Below are positions 17,279 through 25,681 of a stretch of DNA of 64,000 nt, piece after piece. The stretch lies in assembly GCF_004366715.1 (NCBI RefSeq), contig NZ_SOQZ01000002.1, positions 248,001-312,000 on the forward strand. Direction: 5' to 3'. Origin of the DNA: Meridianimaribacter flavus. GTDB taxonomy: Bacteria; Bacteroidota; Bacteroidia; Flavobacteriales; Flavobacteriaceae. Position 1 is the stretch's first letter, and every line of letters begins with the position of its first letter. The notes under the pieces are model-generated. The model ran no database searches. It was not told where the DNA came from and was given only the letters and a program-made list of their open reading frames with translations. A program made the position numbers and the translations under genes.

Positions 17279-18253
17279 ATGAAATCTATTAAACAGTATA
17301 TGTTATTGGTGTGTTTTGCAGTGTCTTTCAATACATTTTCGCAATATACCGAAGTTATAAATTCCAATAGACCTGGAGTTTCTAGAAGTGCTTTTTCTGT
17401 GGGAACCAATGTAGCTCAATTAGAGGTTGGCCCTTACATTGTTAAAGAAAAACACACGCCTTTAATGTATGAAGTGTCTGGTTTTGGAGTAGATTTTGCT
17501 GCGCGTTACGGACTACTATTTGAAGAATTGGAAATCAACCTTGAAGGTACTTACCAAAACGATACGTTTACCGATAATCGCTCAACATTCTCAACTGAAG
17601 ATAAACGCTCAAATTTTAAAAACTTTACTCTTGGCGCTAAATATTTAGTTTACGATCCTTATAAAAATGCAGAAGAAGACAAACCAAACATTTATAGTTA
17701 CCATGCCAATAGAGCTTTTAAGTGGAAATCCTTAATTCCTGCTGTTGCTGTATATTTAGGTGCAAATTACGATTCTAAAAATAACCCTTACACTGCTCCA
17801 GATGTTGAAGGTTTTAGTCCTAAAGTAATGGTTGCAACACAAAACAACTTTGCTGGTGGTTGGGTACTTGTTATGAATTTAATTAAAGACAGAATTGGTA
17901 GTGACTTTTCTGATTTTCAATATATCCTCACACTAACGCATTCTTTCAATCCAAAATGGGTGATTTTTGGAGAAGCCCATGGTATTAAGAGTGACTTTTA
18001 TGCCGATAATTTATTTAGATTTGGAGGTGCTTACCTCTTAAGCAAAGATTTACAGTTGGACACAGCTTTAACCTTGAACACTAAAGATACACCTTCGGTA
18101 TTCAGCGTTAATTTTGGAGCATCTTACAGGTTTGATTTCCATAAGGATAAAATTGACAATGGTAATTCTGCTGATGAAGAAGCTAAACGAAAATCAAGAG
18201 GAAAAAAAAGCAGAAGAGCTGAAACCGATTTTAATGACGATAATGGCAACTAA
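17279..18253 (+). CDS. Putative outer-membrane transporter/porin-like protein
   Basis: 324 residues from the ATG at 17279, which places the signal peptide (LLVCFAVSFNTFSQ) at the N-terminus. The frame is open 28 codons further up, but that extension is very basic and not signal-like. The mature chain begins TEVINSNRPGVSRSAFSVG, the opening I associate with the flavobacterial 'transporter' family related to the phenol-degradation meta-pathway barrel. Amphipathic beta strands follow. A highly charged tail (Lys, Arg, Asp) of about 35 residues ends it. The gene is 12 bases upstream of the GNAT-like gene and likely cotranscribed with it. Substrate unknown. Confidence 0.7.
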   Translation: MKSIKQYMLLVCFAVSFNTFSQYTEVINSNRPGVSRSAFSVGTNVAQLEVGPYIVKEKHTPLMYEVSGFGVDFAARYGLLFEELEINLEGTYQNDTFTDNRSTFSTEDKRSNFKNFTLGAKYLVYDPYKNAEEDKPNIYSYHANRAFKWKSLIPAVAVYLGANYDSKNNPYTAPDVEGFSPKVMVATQNNFAGGWVLVMNLIKDRIGSDFSDFQYILTLTHSFNPKWVIFGEAHGIKSDFYADNLFRFGGAYLLSKDLQLDTALTLNTKDTPSVFSVNFGASYRFDFHKDKIDNGNSADEEAKRKSRGKKSRRAETDFNDDNGN

Positions 18254-18265
18254 GCCAACTATTTT

Positions 18266-19384
18266 ATGATTACAATTAAAGAAATTAGCTCTAAAAATGA
18301 GCTTAAGGAATTTGTAAAGTTTCCGTTTAAAATTTATAAAGACTCCAAGTATTGGGTTCCTCCTATTATAAAACAAGAGTTAGAAACCTTTAACAAAGAT
18401 GTTAACCCAATATTTAAAGATGCTGAAGCTCGTTTCTTTTTAGCATATAAGAATAATGAAATTGTAGGTAGAGTCGCTGCAATTATCAATTGGCTTGAAG
18501 TAAAAAAGCAAGACCAAAAGAAAATGCGATTTGGATGGTTTGATTTTATTGATGATTTAGAAGTTTCTAAAGCGCTTCTTGAAAAAGTAGAAGAAATTGG
18601 TAAAGAAAATAACCTTGAGTATTGCGAAGGTCCTGTTGGTTTCTCTAACTTAGACAAAGTAGGTGTGCTTACCGAAGGTTTTGACCAACTTAGCACTATG
18701 ATTACATGGTACAACCATCCATACTACATCAACCATTACAAATCTCATGGGTATACTGAGGAAAAAGAATACATCGAGAACTTTTTCCCTTTTAAAAATG
18801 TAAAACCTGAGTTCTTTGCAAAAGTGCAAGACCTTATAAAAAGAAGATATCAGTTACGTTCATTGGCTTTTACCAAAACAGAAGAGGTAATGCCTTATGC
18901 TGATAAAATGTTTGACTTATTCAATAAGAGTTATTCGTCGCTATCATCGTTTGTTGAGATTACCGATATTCAAAAGGCTTACTTTAAAAAGAAGTTTATA
19001 AGCTTTGTAAACCCTGAATACATCAAGTTTGTTGTTGATAAAAACGATGAATTAATTGCGTTTTCAATAGTAATGCCATCATTTGCTAGAGCTTTACAGG
19101 AAGCAAAAGGAAAACTATTTCCGTTTGGGTTTCTTAAGTTATTAAAAGCTAAAAAAGAAAGTAAGGATGTGGTATTCTACTTAATTGGTGTTTTACCAGA
19201 ATATCAAAACAAAGGAGTTACAGCAATTATATTTGATGAATACTATAAGGTGTTTAAGGAAAAAGGCATTCAAAACTGTATTAGAACACCTGAATTAGCA
19301 GATAATAAAGCTATTCATCAAATATGGAAACATTTTAATCCTAAAACCAACAAAAGGCGTTTTACACTTAGAAAAGATCTTTAA
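18266..19384 (+). CDS. GNAT-like N-acetyltransferase, two-domain
   Basis: 372 residues. The N-terminal half contains a GNAT-like start (IKEISSKNELKEFVKFPF, then NEIVGRVAAIINW). The C-terminal half carries a better acetyl-CoA motif, YLIGVLPEYQNKGVTAIIF, of the Q-x-x-G-x-A type. The family is common in Bacteroidota, is often called GNAT or wrongly GTP cyclohydrolase, and has no defined substrate. It follows the transporter gene by 12 bases and ends in a strong terminator. Confidence 0.75.
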   Translation: MITIKEISSKNELKEFVKFPFKIYKDSKYWVPPIIKQELETFNKDVNPIFKDAEARFFLAYKNNEIVGRVAAIINWLEVKKQDQKKMRFGWFDFIDDLEVSKALLEKVEEIGKENNLEYCEGPVGFSNLDKVGVLTEGFDQLSTMITWYNHPYYINHYKSHGYTEEKEYIENFFPFKNVKPEFFAKVQDLIKRRYQLRSLAFTKTEEVMPYADKMFDLFNKSYSSLSSFVEITDIQKAYFKKKFISFVNPEYIKFVVDKNDELIAFSIVMPSFARALQEAKGKLFPFGFLKLLKAKKESKDVVFYLIGVLPEYQNKGVTAIIFDEYYKVFKEKGIQNCIRTPELADNKAIHQIWKHFNPKTNKRRFTLRKDL

Positions 19385-19386
19385 TA

Positions 19387-19418
19387 AAAAAAGCCGATAA
19401 AAAATCATCGGCTTTTTT
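19387..19418. terminator. Bidirectional terminator
   Basis: AAAAAAGCCGAT pairs with ATCGGCTTTTTT across an A-rich loop. It separates the converging GNAT and aminotransferase-like genes. A related GCCGA stem occurs at 38925. Confidence 0.9.
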
Positions 19419-19442
19419 GTTGTTGATATATTTAACTATCGT

Positions 19443-20702
19443 TTACTCTCCCATTGCAGCAGCAACTGCAGCAGATAAACGTTTGTAAGTTCCGTTTTCT
19501 AATCTACTTCTAATACCATCAAACGCATCTAAAGTTTCATTAACATCTTCTAGCGTGTGTGTCGCAGTAGGTATTAAACGTAATAATATTAACCCTTTAG
19601 GGATTACTGGATACACTACTATTGAACAAAAAATACCATAGTTTTCGCGTAAGTCTTTTACTAAAGCCATAGCTTCAGGAATACTCCCTTTTAAATATAC
19701 TGGTGTTACACAACTTTGTGTTGTACCAATATCAAAACCACGTTCTTTTAAACCTTTTTGTAATGCGTTTACATTCTCCCAAAGTTTTGCTTTAAGCTCT
19801 GGCATTGTCTTTAACATCTCTAAACGTTTTAACGCACCAACAACCAATTGCATTTGCAATGATTTAGCAAACATTTGAGAACGTAAATTGTATTTTAAAT
19901 AATCAATAATTTCTTGATCTGCAGCAATAAATGCACCTGTACTTGCTAAAGATTTAGCAAAAGTTGCAAAATACACATCTATTCCGTCTTGTACACCTTG
20001 CTCTTCACCTGCTCCAGCTCCTGTTTTTCCTAAGGTTCCAAAACCGTGAGCATCATCAACTAAAAATCTGAAATTGTATTTTTCTTTAAGTGCTACGATT
20101 TCTTTTAAACGACCTTGCTCACCACGCATTCCAAACACACCTTCTGAAATTACTAAAATTCCACCTCCTGTTTGTTCTGCCATTTTGGTAGCACGCTCAA
20201 GGTTTTTTTCTAAACTTTCAACATCGTTGTGCTTGTAAGTAAAACGTTTACCCATGTGTAAACGTACTCCATCTATAATACAAGCGTGTGCATCAACATC
20301 GTAAACGATAATATCATCTTTAGATACCAAAGCATCAATAGTAGATACCATTCCTTGATAACCAAAGTTTAAAAGGTAAGCTGCTTCTTTACTTACAAAT
20401 GAAGCCAACTCATTTTGAAGTTTTTCGTGTAAATCTGTGTGACCAGACATCATACGAGCTCCCATTGGGTAAGCAGATCCATAAGCTGCACCAGCTTCAG
20501 CATCGGTTTTTCGTACTTCAGGATGGTTAGCTAAACCAAGATAATCATTAATACTCCAGGTAATTACATCTTTTCCCTGGAACTTCATTCTGTTGGATAT
20601 TTGACCTTCAAGTTTAGGAAACACAAAATATCCTTCTGCTTGAGACGCCCATTTTCCTAAAGGACCTTTATCCTTGTATATCTTTTCAAATAAATCTTTC
20701 AT
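19443..20702 (-). CDS. Alpha-oxoamine synthase, probable cysteate/serine acyltransferase
   Basis: 419 residues, fold-type I PLP enzyme of the alpha-oxoamine synthase family (relatives: serine palmitoyltransferase, KBL, BioF). It shows the His139 stacking residue (VDAHAC), the Asp217-His219 pair (VDDAHGFGTLG) and the PLP lysine Lys250 (TFAKSLASTG). Such enzymes condense an amino acid with an acyl thioester and release CO2. The upstream neighbour is a cysteine-synthase-like enzyme, so the best guess is the cysteate acyltransferase of sulfonolipid (capnine) synthesis. Serine palmitoyltransferase for sphingolipid is the main alternative. A terminator lies between the two genes, so this one probably has its own promoter. 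Confidence 0.8.
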   Translation of the reverse strand: MKDLFEKIYKDKGPLGKWASQAEGYFVFPKLEGQISNRMKFQGKDVITWSINDYLGLANHPEVRKTDAEAGAAYGSAYPMGARMMSGHTDLHEKLQNELASFVSKEAAYLLNFGYQGMVSTIDALVSKDDIIVYDVDAHACIIDGVRLHMGKRFTYKHNDVESLEKNLERATKMAEQTGGGILVISEGVFGMRGEQGRLKEIVALKEKYNFRFLVDDAHGFGTLGKTGAGAGEEQGVQDGIDVYFATFAKSLASTGAFIAADQEIIDYLKYNLRSQMFAKSLQMQLVVGALKRLEMLKTMPELKAKLWENVNALQKGLKERGFDIGTTQSCVTPVYLKGSIPEAMALVKDLRENYGIFCSIVVYPVIPKGLILLRLIPTATHTLEDVNETLDAFDGIRSRLENGTYKRLSAAVAAAMGE

Positions 20703-20801
20703 TTAAGCTAAATTAGTCTAGTTTGAGAGGCAAAATTAATTAATTATATCATGACAACATAATTAATTTATGAAACTTGTGTTCATAACCTAATAAGACA
20801 C

Positions 20802-20840
20802 AAAAAACCTATCATATTATTAGGGTAAAATAGGATAGGT
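20802..20840 (-). terminator. Minus-strand terminator between the two PLP-enzyme genes
   Basis: On the minus strand ACCTATC (20840-20834) pairs with GATAGGT (20813-20807) and is followed by six T residues. It would stop transcription of the cysteine-synthase-like gene before the acyltransferase-like gene. Confidence 0.75.
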
Positions 20841-20847
20841 AATGTAT

Positions 20848-21885
20848 TTACTTTATGTACTGAATTGTTTCGGAAGTGACATTTTTACTGTCAAAGAAAC
20901 CTTGACTTTCCATCCACTTGTCACTATACACTTTACTCATGTATCTTGAACCATGGTCAGGGAAAATCACAACAATTTTGTCTCCTTTTTTAAATTCTCC
21001 TTCTTCACTAAGTTGTTTTATGGCTTGCATTGCTGCTCCACTTGTATAACCAACAAATAAACCTTCGGTTCTAGAAATTTCTCTTGCAGTGTGTGCACTG
21101 TCTTCGTCGGTTACTTTTACAAACTTGTCAATAAGGTCAAAATCTGTTGCTGTAGGAATTAAGTTTTTTCCTAAGCCTTCAATTCTGTATGGGTAGATTT
21201 CGTTTTCGTCAAACTCTCTGGTTTCGTGGTATTTTTTTAATACCGAACCATAAGCGTCTACTCCTATTATTTTAACGTTTGGATTTTGCTCTTTCAAAAA
21301 CTTAGAAGTTCCTGAAATTGTTCCTCCTGTTCCACTACAAGCAATTAAATGTGTAATTTTTCCTTCTGTTTGTTTCCAAATTTCAGGACCTGTAGTGTTA
21401 TAATGTGCATCAATATTTAATTGATTAAAATACTGATTGATATAGATTGAACCTTTTCGTTCTTCATGTAAGCGTTTTGCAACTTGATAATACGACCTTG
21501 GGTCATCAGCACTTACATGAGCAGGACACACATACACTGTTGCTCCCATGGCTTTAAGCATATCTATTTTATCAGCTGACGACTTTGAGCTCACAGCCAA
21601 AATACACTCGTATCCTTTAATGATACTTACCATAGCAATACTAAATCCTGTATTACCAGATGTGGTTTCAATAATTGTATCTCCTGGAGTTAAAATTCCT
21701 TGTCTTTCAGCTTCTTCTATAATATGAAGTGCTATTCTATCTTTTGAAGAGTGTCCTGGATTAAAGGCTTCTACCTTAGCGTAGAAATCACCATCAAAAC
21801 TTGCAGTTAGCTTATTTAATTTGATTAGAGGTGTTTTTCCTATAAGATCCAACACGTTATCAAACACTTGTAAGTTGTCTTTCAT
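20848..21885 (-). CDS. PLP-dependent cysteine synthase-like enzyme, candidate cysteate synthase
   Basis: 345 residues, fold-type II PLP enzyme (CysK/CBS family). PLP lysine is Lys48 in [11 protein letters not shown], the substrate loop is TTSGNTG (residues 74-80), and the phosphate loop is GTGGTISG. The usual CysK length is about 310; this is longer, like the CBS core or the cysteate synthases of sulfonolipid producers. Cysteate synthase makes L-cysteate from O-phosphoserine and sulfite. I favour this because the next gene on the same strand is an alpha-oxoamine synthase. O-acetylserine sulfhydrylase is the alternative. Confidence 0.75.
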   Translation of the reverse strand: MKDNLQVFDNVLDLIGKTPLIKLNKLTASFDGDFYAKVEAFNPGHSSKDRIALHIIEEAERQGILTPGDTIIETTSGNTGFSIAMVSIIKGYECILAVSSKSSADKIDMLKAMGATVYVCPAHVSADDPRSYYQVAKRLHEERKGSIYINQYFNQLNIDAHYNTTGPEIWKQTEGKITHLIACSGTGGTISGTSKFLKEQNPNVKIIGVDAYGSVLKKYHETREFDENEIYPYRIEGLGKNLIPTATDFDLIDKFVKVTDEDSAHTAREISRTEGLFVGYTSGAAMQAIKQLSEEGEFKKGDKIVVIFPDHGSRYMSKVYSDKWMESQGFFDSKNVTSETIQYIK

Positions 21886-21956
21886 AAATGCTATTTATCA
21901 GTCACAAATTAAAAAAAGTAACCTAAAACCTCGCAAAAATAAGAGTTTTTTTTTAA

Positions 21957-24020
21957 TTAACTAGTAATATTCTCTAAGTCTAATAAAAAGGCATACTCTT
22001 CGGCATCTTCTTTTAAGGCTTCAAAACGTCCTGAAGCGCCACCATGACCTGCATTCATGTTGGTTTTTAAAAACAATTTATTAGTGTCAGTTTTTAGAAA
22101 TCTCATTTTTGCAACCCATTTTGCTGGCTCCCAATATTGTACTTGAGAGTCATGAAGTCCTGTAGTTACTAAAATATGTGGATAGTCTTGCGCTTTTACA
22201 TTATCGTATGGCGAATAGGATTTCATGTAGTTATAATACTCTAAGGTATTTGGGTTTCCCCATTCGTCATATTCTCCTGTTGTTAGCGGAATACTATCAT
22301 CTAACATTGTGGTTACCACGTCTACAAAAGGTACAGCAGCAATAACACCATGATATAACTGTGGTGCCATATTAATTACAGCTCCTATTAAAAGACCTCC
22401 TGCACTTCCGCCTAAAGCGTAAAGATGTTTAGGAGAGGTATAATTGTTTTCGATTAAAAACTTTGAACACGCAATAAAATCGGTAAAGGTGTTTTTCTTT
22501 TGAAGTAGTTTACCTTGCTCATACCAATTTCTACCCAAATACTCTCCTCCTCTTACATGAGCAATTACATAAATAAAGCCTCTATCTAACAAGCTTAAAC
22601 GTATGCTAGAAAAATAAGGATCTATAGTTGAACCGTAAGAGCCATAAGCATATTGCAACACTGGACTGTTGCCATCCTTTTTAACACCTTTTTTATATAC
22701 TACAGACATTGGTATTTTGGTACCATCATCAGCAGTTGCCCATAAGCGCTCTGATTGATAATTGTTTTTATCAAATGTACCTCCTAAAACCTGCTGCTCC
22801 TTTTTTATGGTTTTGGTTTTAGTTACCATATTAAAATCAATAGTTGACGCAGGATTGGTTAGCGAATTGTAACTATACCTCAACACTTCAGTATCAAAAT
22901 CGACATTAGTGCCTGTGTAGGCTGTATAGGTTTCACTATCAAAAGGTAAGTAGTAATCATCGGTTTCGTCCCAACGTGTAATTCGTATTTGGTTTAAACC
23001 ATTACTACGCTCACTAATAACTAAAAAGTCTTTGAAAATATCAATATCCTCAAGTAACACATCTTCTCGATGCGGAATAACCTCAACCCAATTTGAAACT
23101 TCTGTTTTGGTTTCATCGGTTTTCATTAGCTTAAAGTTAGTAGCCTCATCTTTATTGGTGACCATATAAAAATGGCCTTCAAAATGCGAAATACTGTACT
23201 CCAAACCTCTTATACGTTCTTGAAACACCTTAAAATCAGCATTAGGTGTGTTGGCATCTAAAATATGATACTCATTAGTTAAGGTGCTGTAACAAGCAAT
23301 AATGATATATTTTCTAGATTTTGACTTGTAAACTGCTACTCCAAATGTGTCGTCGGTTTCGTGAAAAACCAATTTATCTTCACTTTCATTAGTCCCTAAT
23401 TTGTGTTTAAACACTTTATCAGACCTCAGCGTTTCTTCATCTTTTTTAGTGTAAAATAAAGTCGCGTTATCGTTAGCCCAAGACGCTGAACCTGTAGTGT
23501 TTTCTATAGTATCAGTAATTGGTTCATTATCAACTAAATTTTTAAAATTAATAGTATACTGACGCCTTCCTACTGTATCTAAACCATACGCAACTTTGGT
23601 ATTATCAGGGCTTATGCTTATACCTGCTAATTTAAAATAGTCGTGTCCTTTTGCCATTTCGTTACAATCAAACATCAACTCATCAGGAGCATCTAAAGTA
23701 TCTTTTCTTCTTATATAAATTGGATAATCTTTTCCTGTTTCATACTTCACAATATACCAATACCCATTGTACTTATAAGGAACCGACTCATCATCTTCCT
23801 TAATTCTTGCTTTCATTTCTTTGAACAAGTTGTCTTCAAAAGCTTTGGTATGCGCTGTCATTTCTTCAAAGTAGGCGTTTTCAGCGTTTAAATAATCTAA
23901 AACATCTTGGTCTTCTCTTTGGTTGAGCCAAAAATAATCGTCAATTCTGGTATCGTTGTGGATGCTTAAAGTTTTAGGAACTCTTTTAGCTACAGGAGGT
24001 ACAACCCTTTCTTTTATCAT
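21957..24020 (-). CDS. ptrB: Oligopeptidase B (S9A family serine peptidase)
   Basis: 687 residues, matching E. coli PtrB (686). A beta-propeller of about 400 residues precedes an alpha/beta-hydrolase domain. The nucleophile is in GGSAGGLLIG. The Asp falls near TTGLHDSQVQYWEP and the His is in NAGHGGASGR. The enzyme cuts short peptides after Arg/Lys in the cytoplasm; no signal peptide is visible, in keeping with the family. YAYGSYG and RGGEYLGRNWYEQGK are family signatures. The gene is monocistronic. Confidence 0.93.
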   Translation of the reverse strand: MIKERVVPPVAKRVPKTLSIHNDTRIDDYFWLNQREDQDVLDYLNAENAYFEEMTAHTKAFEDNLFKEMKARIKEDDESVPYKYNGYWYIVKYETGKDYPIYIRRKDTLDAPDELMFDCNEMAKGHDYFKLAGISISPDNTKVAYGLDTVGRRQYTINFKNLVDNEPITDTIENTTGSASWANDNATLFYTKKDEETLRSDKVFKHKLGTNESEDKLVFHETDDTFGVAVYKSKSRKYIIIACYSTLTNEYHILDANTPNADFKVFQERIRGLEYSISHFEGHFYMVTNKDEATNFKLMKTDETKTEVSNWVEVIPHREDVLLEDIDIFKDFLVISERSNGLNQIRITRWDETDDYYLPFDSETYTAYTGTNVDFDTEVLRYSYNSLTNPASTIDFNMVTKTKTIKKEQQVLGGTFDKNNYQSERLWATADDGTKIPMSVVYKKGVKKDGNSPVLQYAYGSYGSTIDPYFSSIRLSLLDRGFIYVIAHVRGGEYLGRNWYEQGKLLQKKNTFTDFIACSKFLIENNYTSPKHLYALGGSAGGLLIGAVINMAPQLYHGVIAAVPFVDVVTTMLDDSIPLTTGEYDEWGNPNTLEYYNYMKSYSPYDNVKAQDYPHILVTTGLHDSQVQYWEPAKWVAKMRFLKTDTNKLFLKTNMNAGHGGASGRFEALKEDAEEYAFLLDLENITS

Positions 24021-24098
24021 TAAAAATTAGTTTAAGAAATATGCAAAAATAGAATTAAAATTAGAATTGAACTGTTAATGCATTACTAATGATTTTAG

Positions 24099-24106
24099 TA
24101 ATTTTG
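24099..24106 (+). promoter_or_regulatory. -7 box for the YbaB gene
   Basis: TAATTTTG matches TAnnTTTG and lies 28 bases before the ATG at 24135. No -33 box at the normal distance is evident. Confidence 0.5.
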
Positions 24107-24134
24107 TGACTTAACCTAATAAAAAGAAAAAATT

Positions 24135-24458
24135 ATGTTTGGAGATATGATGGGTATGATGAATAAATTGAAAGAAACCCAAAAAAAAGTTGAAGACACT
24201 AAAGCTCGTTTAAACACTGTTTTAATTGATGAAAGCAGTACTGATAATAAACTTAAAGTAACTATTACTGCAAACAGAACCATAAAAAATATTGTTATTG
24301 ACGATGCATTGCTTGAAGACAAAGATATGCTTGAAGATTACCTTGTTTTAACACTAAACAAAGCTATAGAGCGTGCCACAACTGTAAACGAAACCGAAAT
24401 TGCTGCAGTTGCTAAAGATGGTATGCCAAACATTCCTGGTTTGGATATGTTTAAGTGA
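24135..24458 (+). CDS. YbaB/EbfC family nucleoid-associated protein
   Basis: 107 residues, the family's normal size. It begins [20 protein letters not shown], followed by an alpha-helix, a beta-sheet core ([19 protein letters not shown]) and a C-terminal helix. The end, [12 protein letters not shown], is characteristic of the Bacteroidota branch. These proteins form dimers that bind DNA and shape the nucleoid. In many bacteria the gene sits next to dnaX-recR; here neither gene is adjacent. Confidence 0.9.
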   Translation: MFGDMMGMMNKLKETQKKVEDTKARLNTVLIDESSTDNKLKVTITANRTIKNIVIDDALLEDKDMLEDYLVLTLNKAIERATTVNETEIAAVAKDGMPNIPGLDMFK

Positions 24459-24489
24459 TTTTTTAGCGTGTTGATGTAAATCTTGAAAA

Positions 24490-24597
24490 ATGAAAATTCA
24501 CTATAAAAAGAAACAAATAACCCTAAATCTAATTTTAGGGTTAGTTTGGTTAGCTAATGGAGTTATACAAGCTGTATTTATTAATAGTAGTACTTAA
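24490..24597 (+). pseudogene. Truncated small membrane protein ORF, 35 aa
   Basis: ATG at 24490 to TAA at 24597 gives MKIHYKKKQITLNLILGLVW and then LANGVIQAVF before the stop. The basic start plus a single membrane helix looks like the beginning of a longer (about 100-aa) flavobacterial membrane protein. Only 13 bases separate its stop from the 3' end of the converging threonine aldolase, so the rest is missing. A perfect 9-bp hairpin (AACCCTAAA...TTTAGGGTT) lies within it. It may be a remnant or a genuine single-helix microprotein. Confidence 0.4.
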
Positions 24598-24610
24598 TAA
24601 AAGTTTCAAA

Positions 24611-25633
24611 CTAAAACTCAAGCTTTCTCAATACACTCAAAAACTTATCGTGCATTACATTGGTATAATCAAGATGTGTTACAATACGTAGCTTTCCACT
24701 TCCCATACCTATAATCTTAATACCATTATCATCTAGCTTTTGTACAAATGCAGATTCGCTAATTCCTTTCTGTAGCTCAAAAATGATAATGTTGGTCTCT
24801 ACAGGTTCAACCGATTGTATAAAAGGCAATGTTTTTAAAACCATTTCAATGTCTTTAGCTTTACTGTGATCGTCTTTTAGTCTGTTGATATTGTTTTCTA
24901 AAGCATACAATCCAGCAGCAGCTAAATATCCTACTTGACGCATATTTCCACCAAATACTTTTCTAATTCTCACTGCGTTTTTCATAAGCGCTTCATCACC
25001 AATTAAAACAGAACCTATGGGACAACCTAAACCTTTACTCAAACACACTGAAATGGTATCAAACAGTTTTCCATATTGCTTTGTGGTTTCGTCCTTTTCA
25101 ACAAGCGCATTCCATAATCGAGCACCATCAAGATGATACCCTAATTTGTGTGTATCACAAACCTGACGTATTTTTTTCAACTCTTCAAAATCCCAACAAG
25201 AACCTCCTCCTCTATTTGCCGTATTTTCAACTTCTACTAAAGTTGTTTTAGCATAATAAAACGCATCAGGATTAATAGCTTCTTCCACTTGTTGTGCTGT
25301 AAACATACCTCTGTTACCATCAACCAACTTACACGAAATACCACTATTAAACGACGCTCCACCAGCTTCGTAATTATAGATGTGAGCTGTTTTATCACAA
25401 ATTACCTGCTCTCCTGGTTGCGTATGCAATTTTAAAGCAGTTTGGTTTGCCATACTTCCGCTAGGAAAAAATAAGGCGTGTGATTTTCCAAATTGAGCTG
25501 CTAGTTTGCTCTCTAGCATTTTTACAGTAACATCTTCATCAAAAACATCATCGCCAACTTGCGCTTGCATCATTGCTTCCAACATGTCTTTTGTTGGCTT
25601 TGTAACTGTATCGCTTCTTAAATCTATAATCAT
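24611..25633 (-). CDS. ltaE: Low-specificity L-threonine aldolase
   Basis: 340 residues. The fold-type I PLP enzyme cleaves threonine or allo-threonine to glycine and acetaldehyde. The opening DLRSDTVTKPT is diagnostic. The active-site His/Tyr region is AHIYNYEAGG, then GYHLDGARLWNA, and the PLP lysine is Lys200 in VCLSKGLGCPIGS. The length is near the family norm of 333-345. It is a lone gene between the YbaB locus and the large protease, with no visible special regulation. Confidence 0.93.
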   Translation of the reverse strand: MIIDLRSDTVTKPTKDMLEAMMQAQVGDDVFDEDVTVKMLESKLAAQFGKSHALFFPSGSMANQTALKLHTQPGEQVICDKTAHIYNYEAGGASFNSGISCKLVDGNRGMFTAQQVEEAINPDAFYYAKTTLVEVENTANRGGGSCWDFEELKKIRQVCDTHKLGYHLDGARLWNALVEKDETTKQYGKLFDTISVCLSKGLGCPIGSVLIGDEALMKNAVRIRKVFGGNMRQVGYLAAAGLYALENNINRLKDDHSKAKDIEMVLKTLPFIQSVEPVETNIIIFELQKGISESAFVQKLDDNGIKIIGMGSGKLRIVTHLDYTNVMHDKFLSVLRKLEF

Positions 25634-25681
25634 ATCTATTTTCTAAGAAATGGGAATTTTTAAACTATTTTTCTGTTATGT

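Noticed and set aside
24518-24543. Hairpin AACCCTAAA...TTTAGGGTT as a terminator for YbaB
   Set aside because: It has no T tract on the plus strand and lies within a readable small frame; its role is left open.
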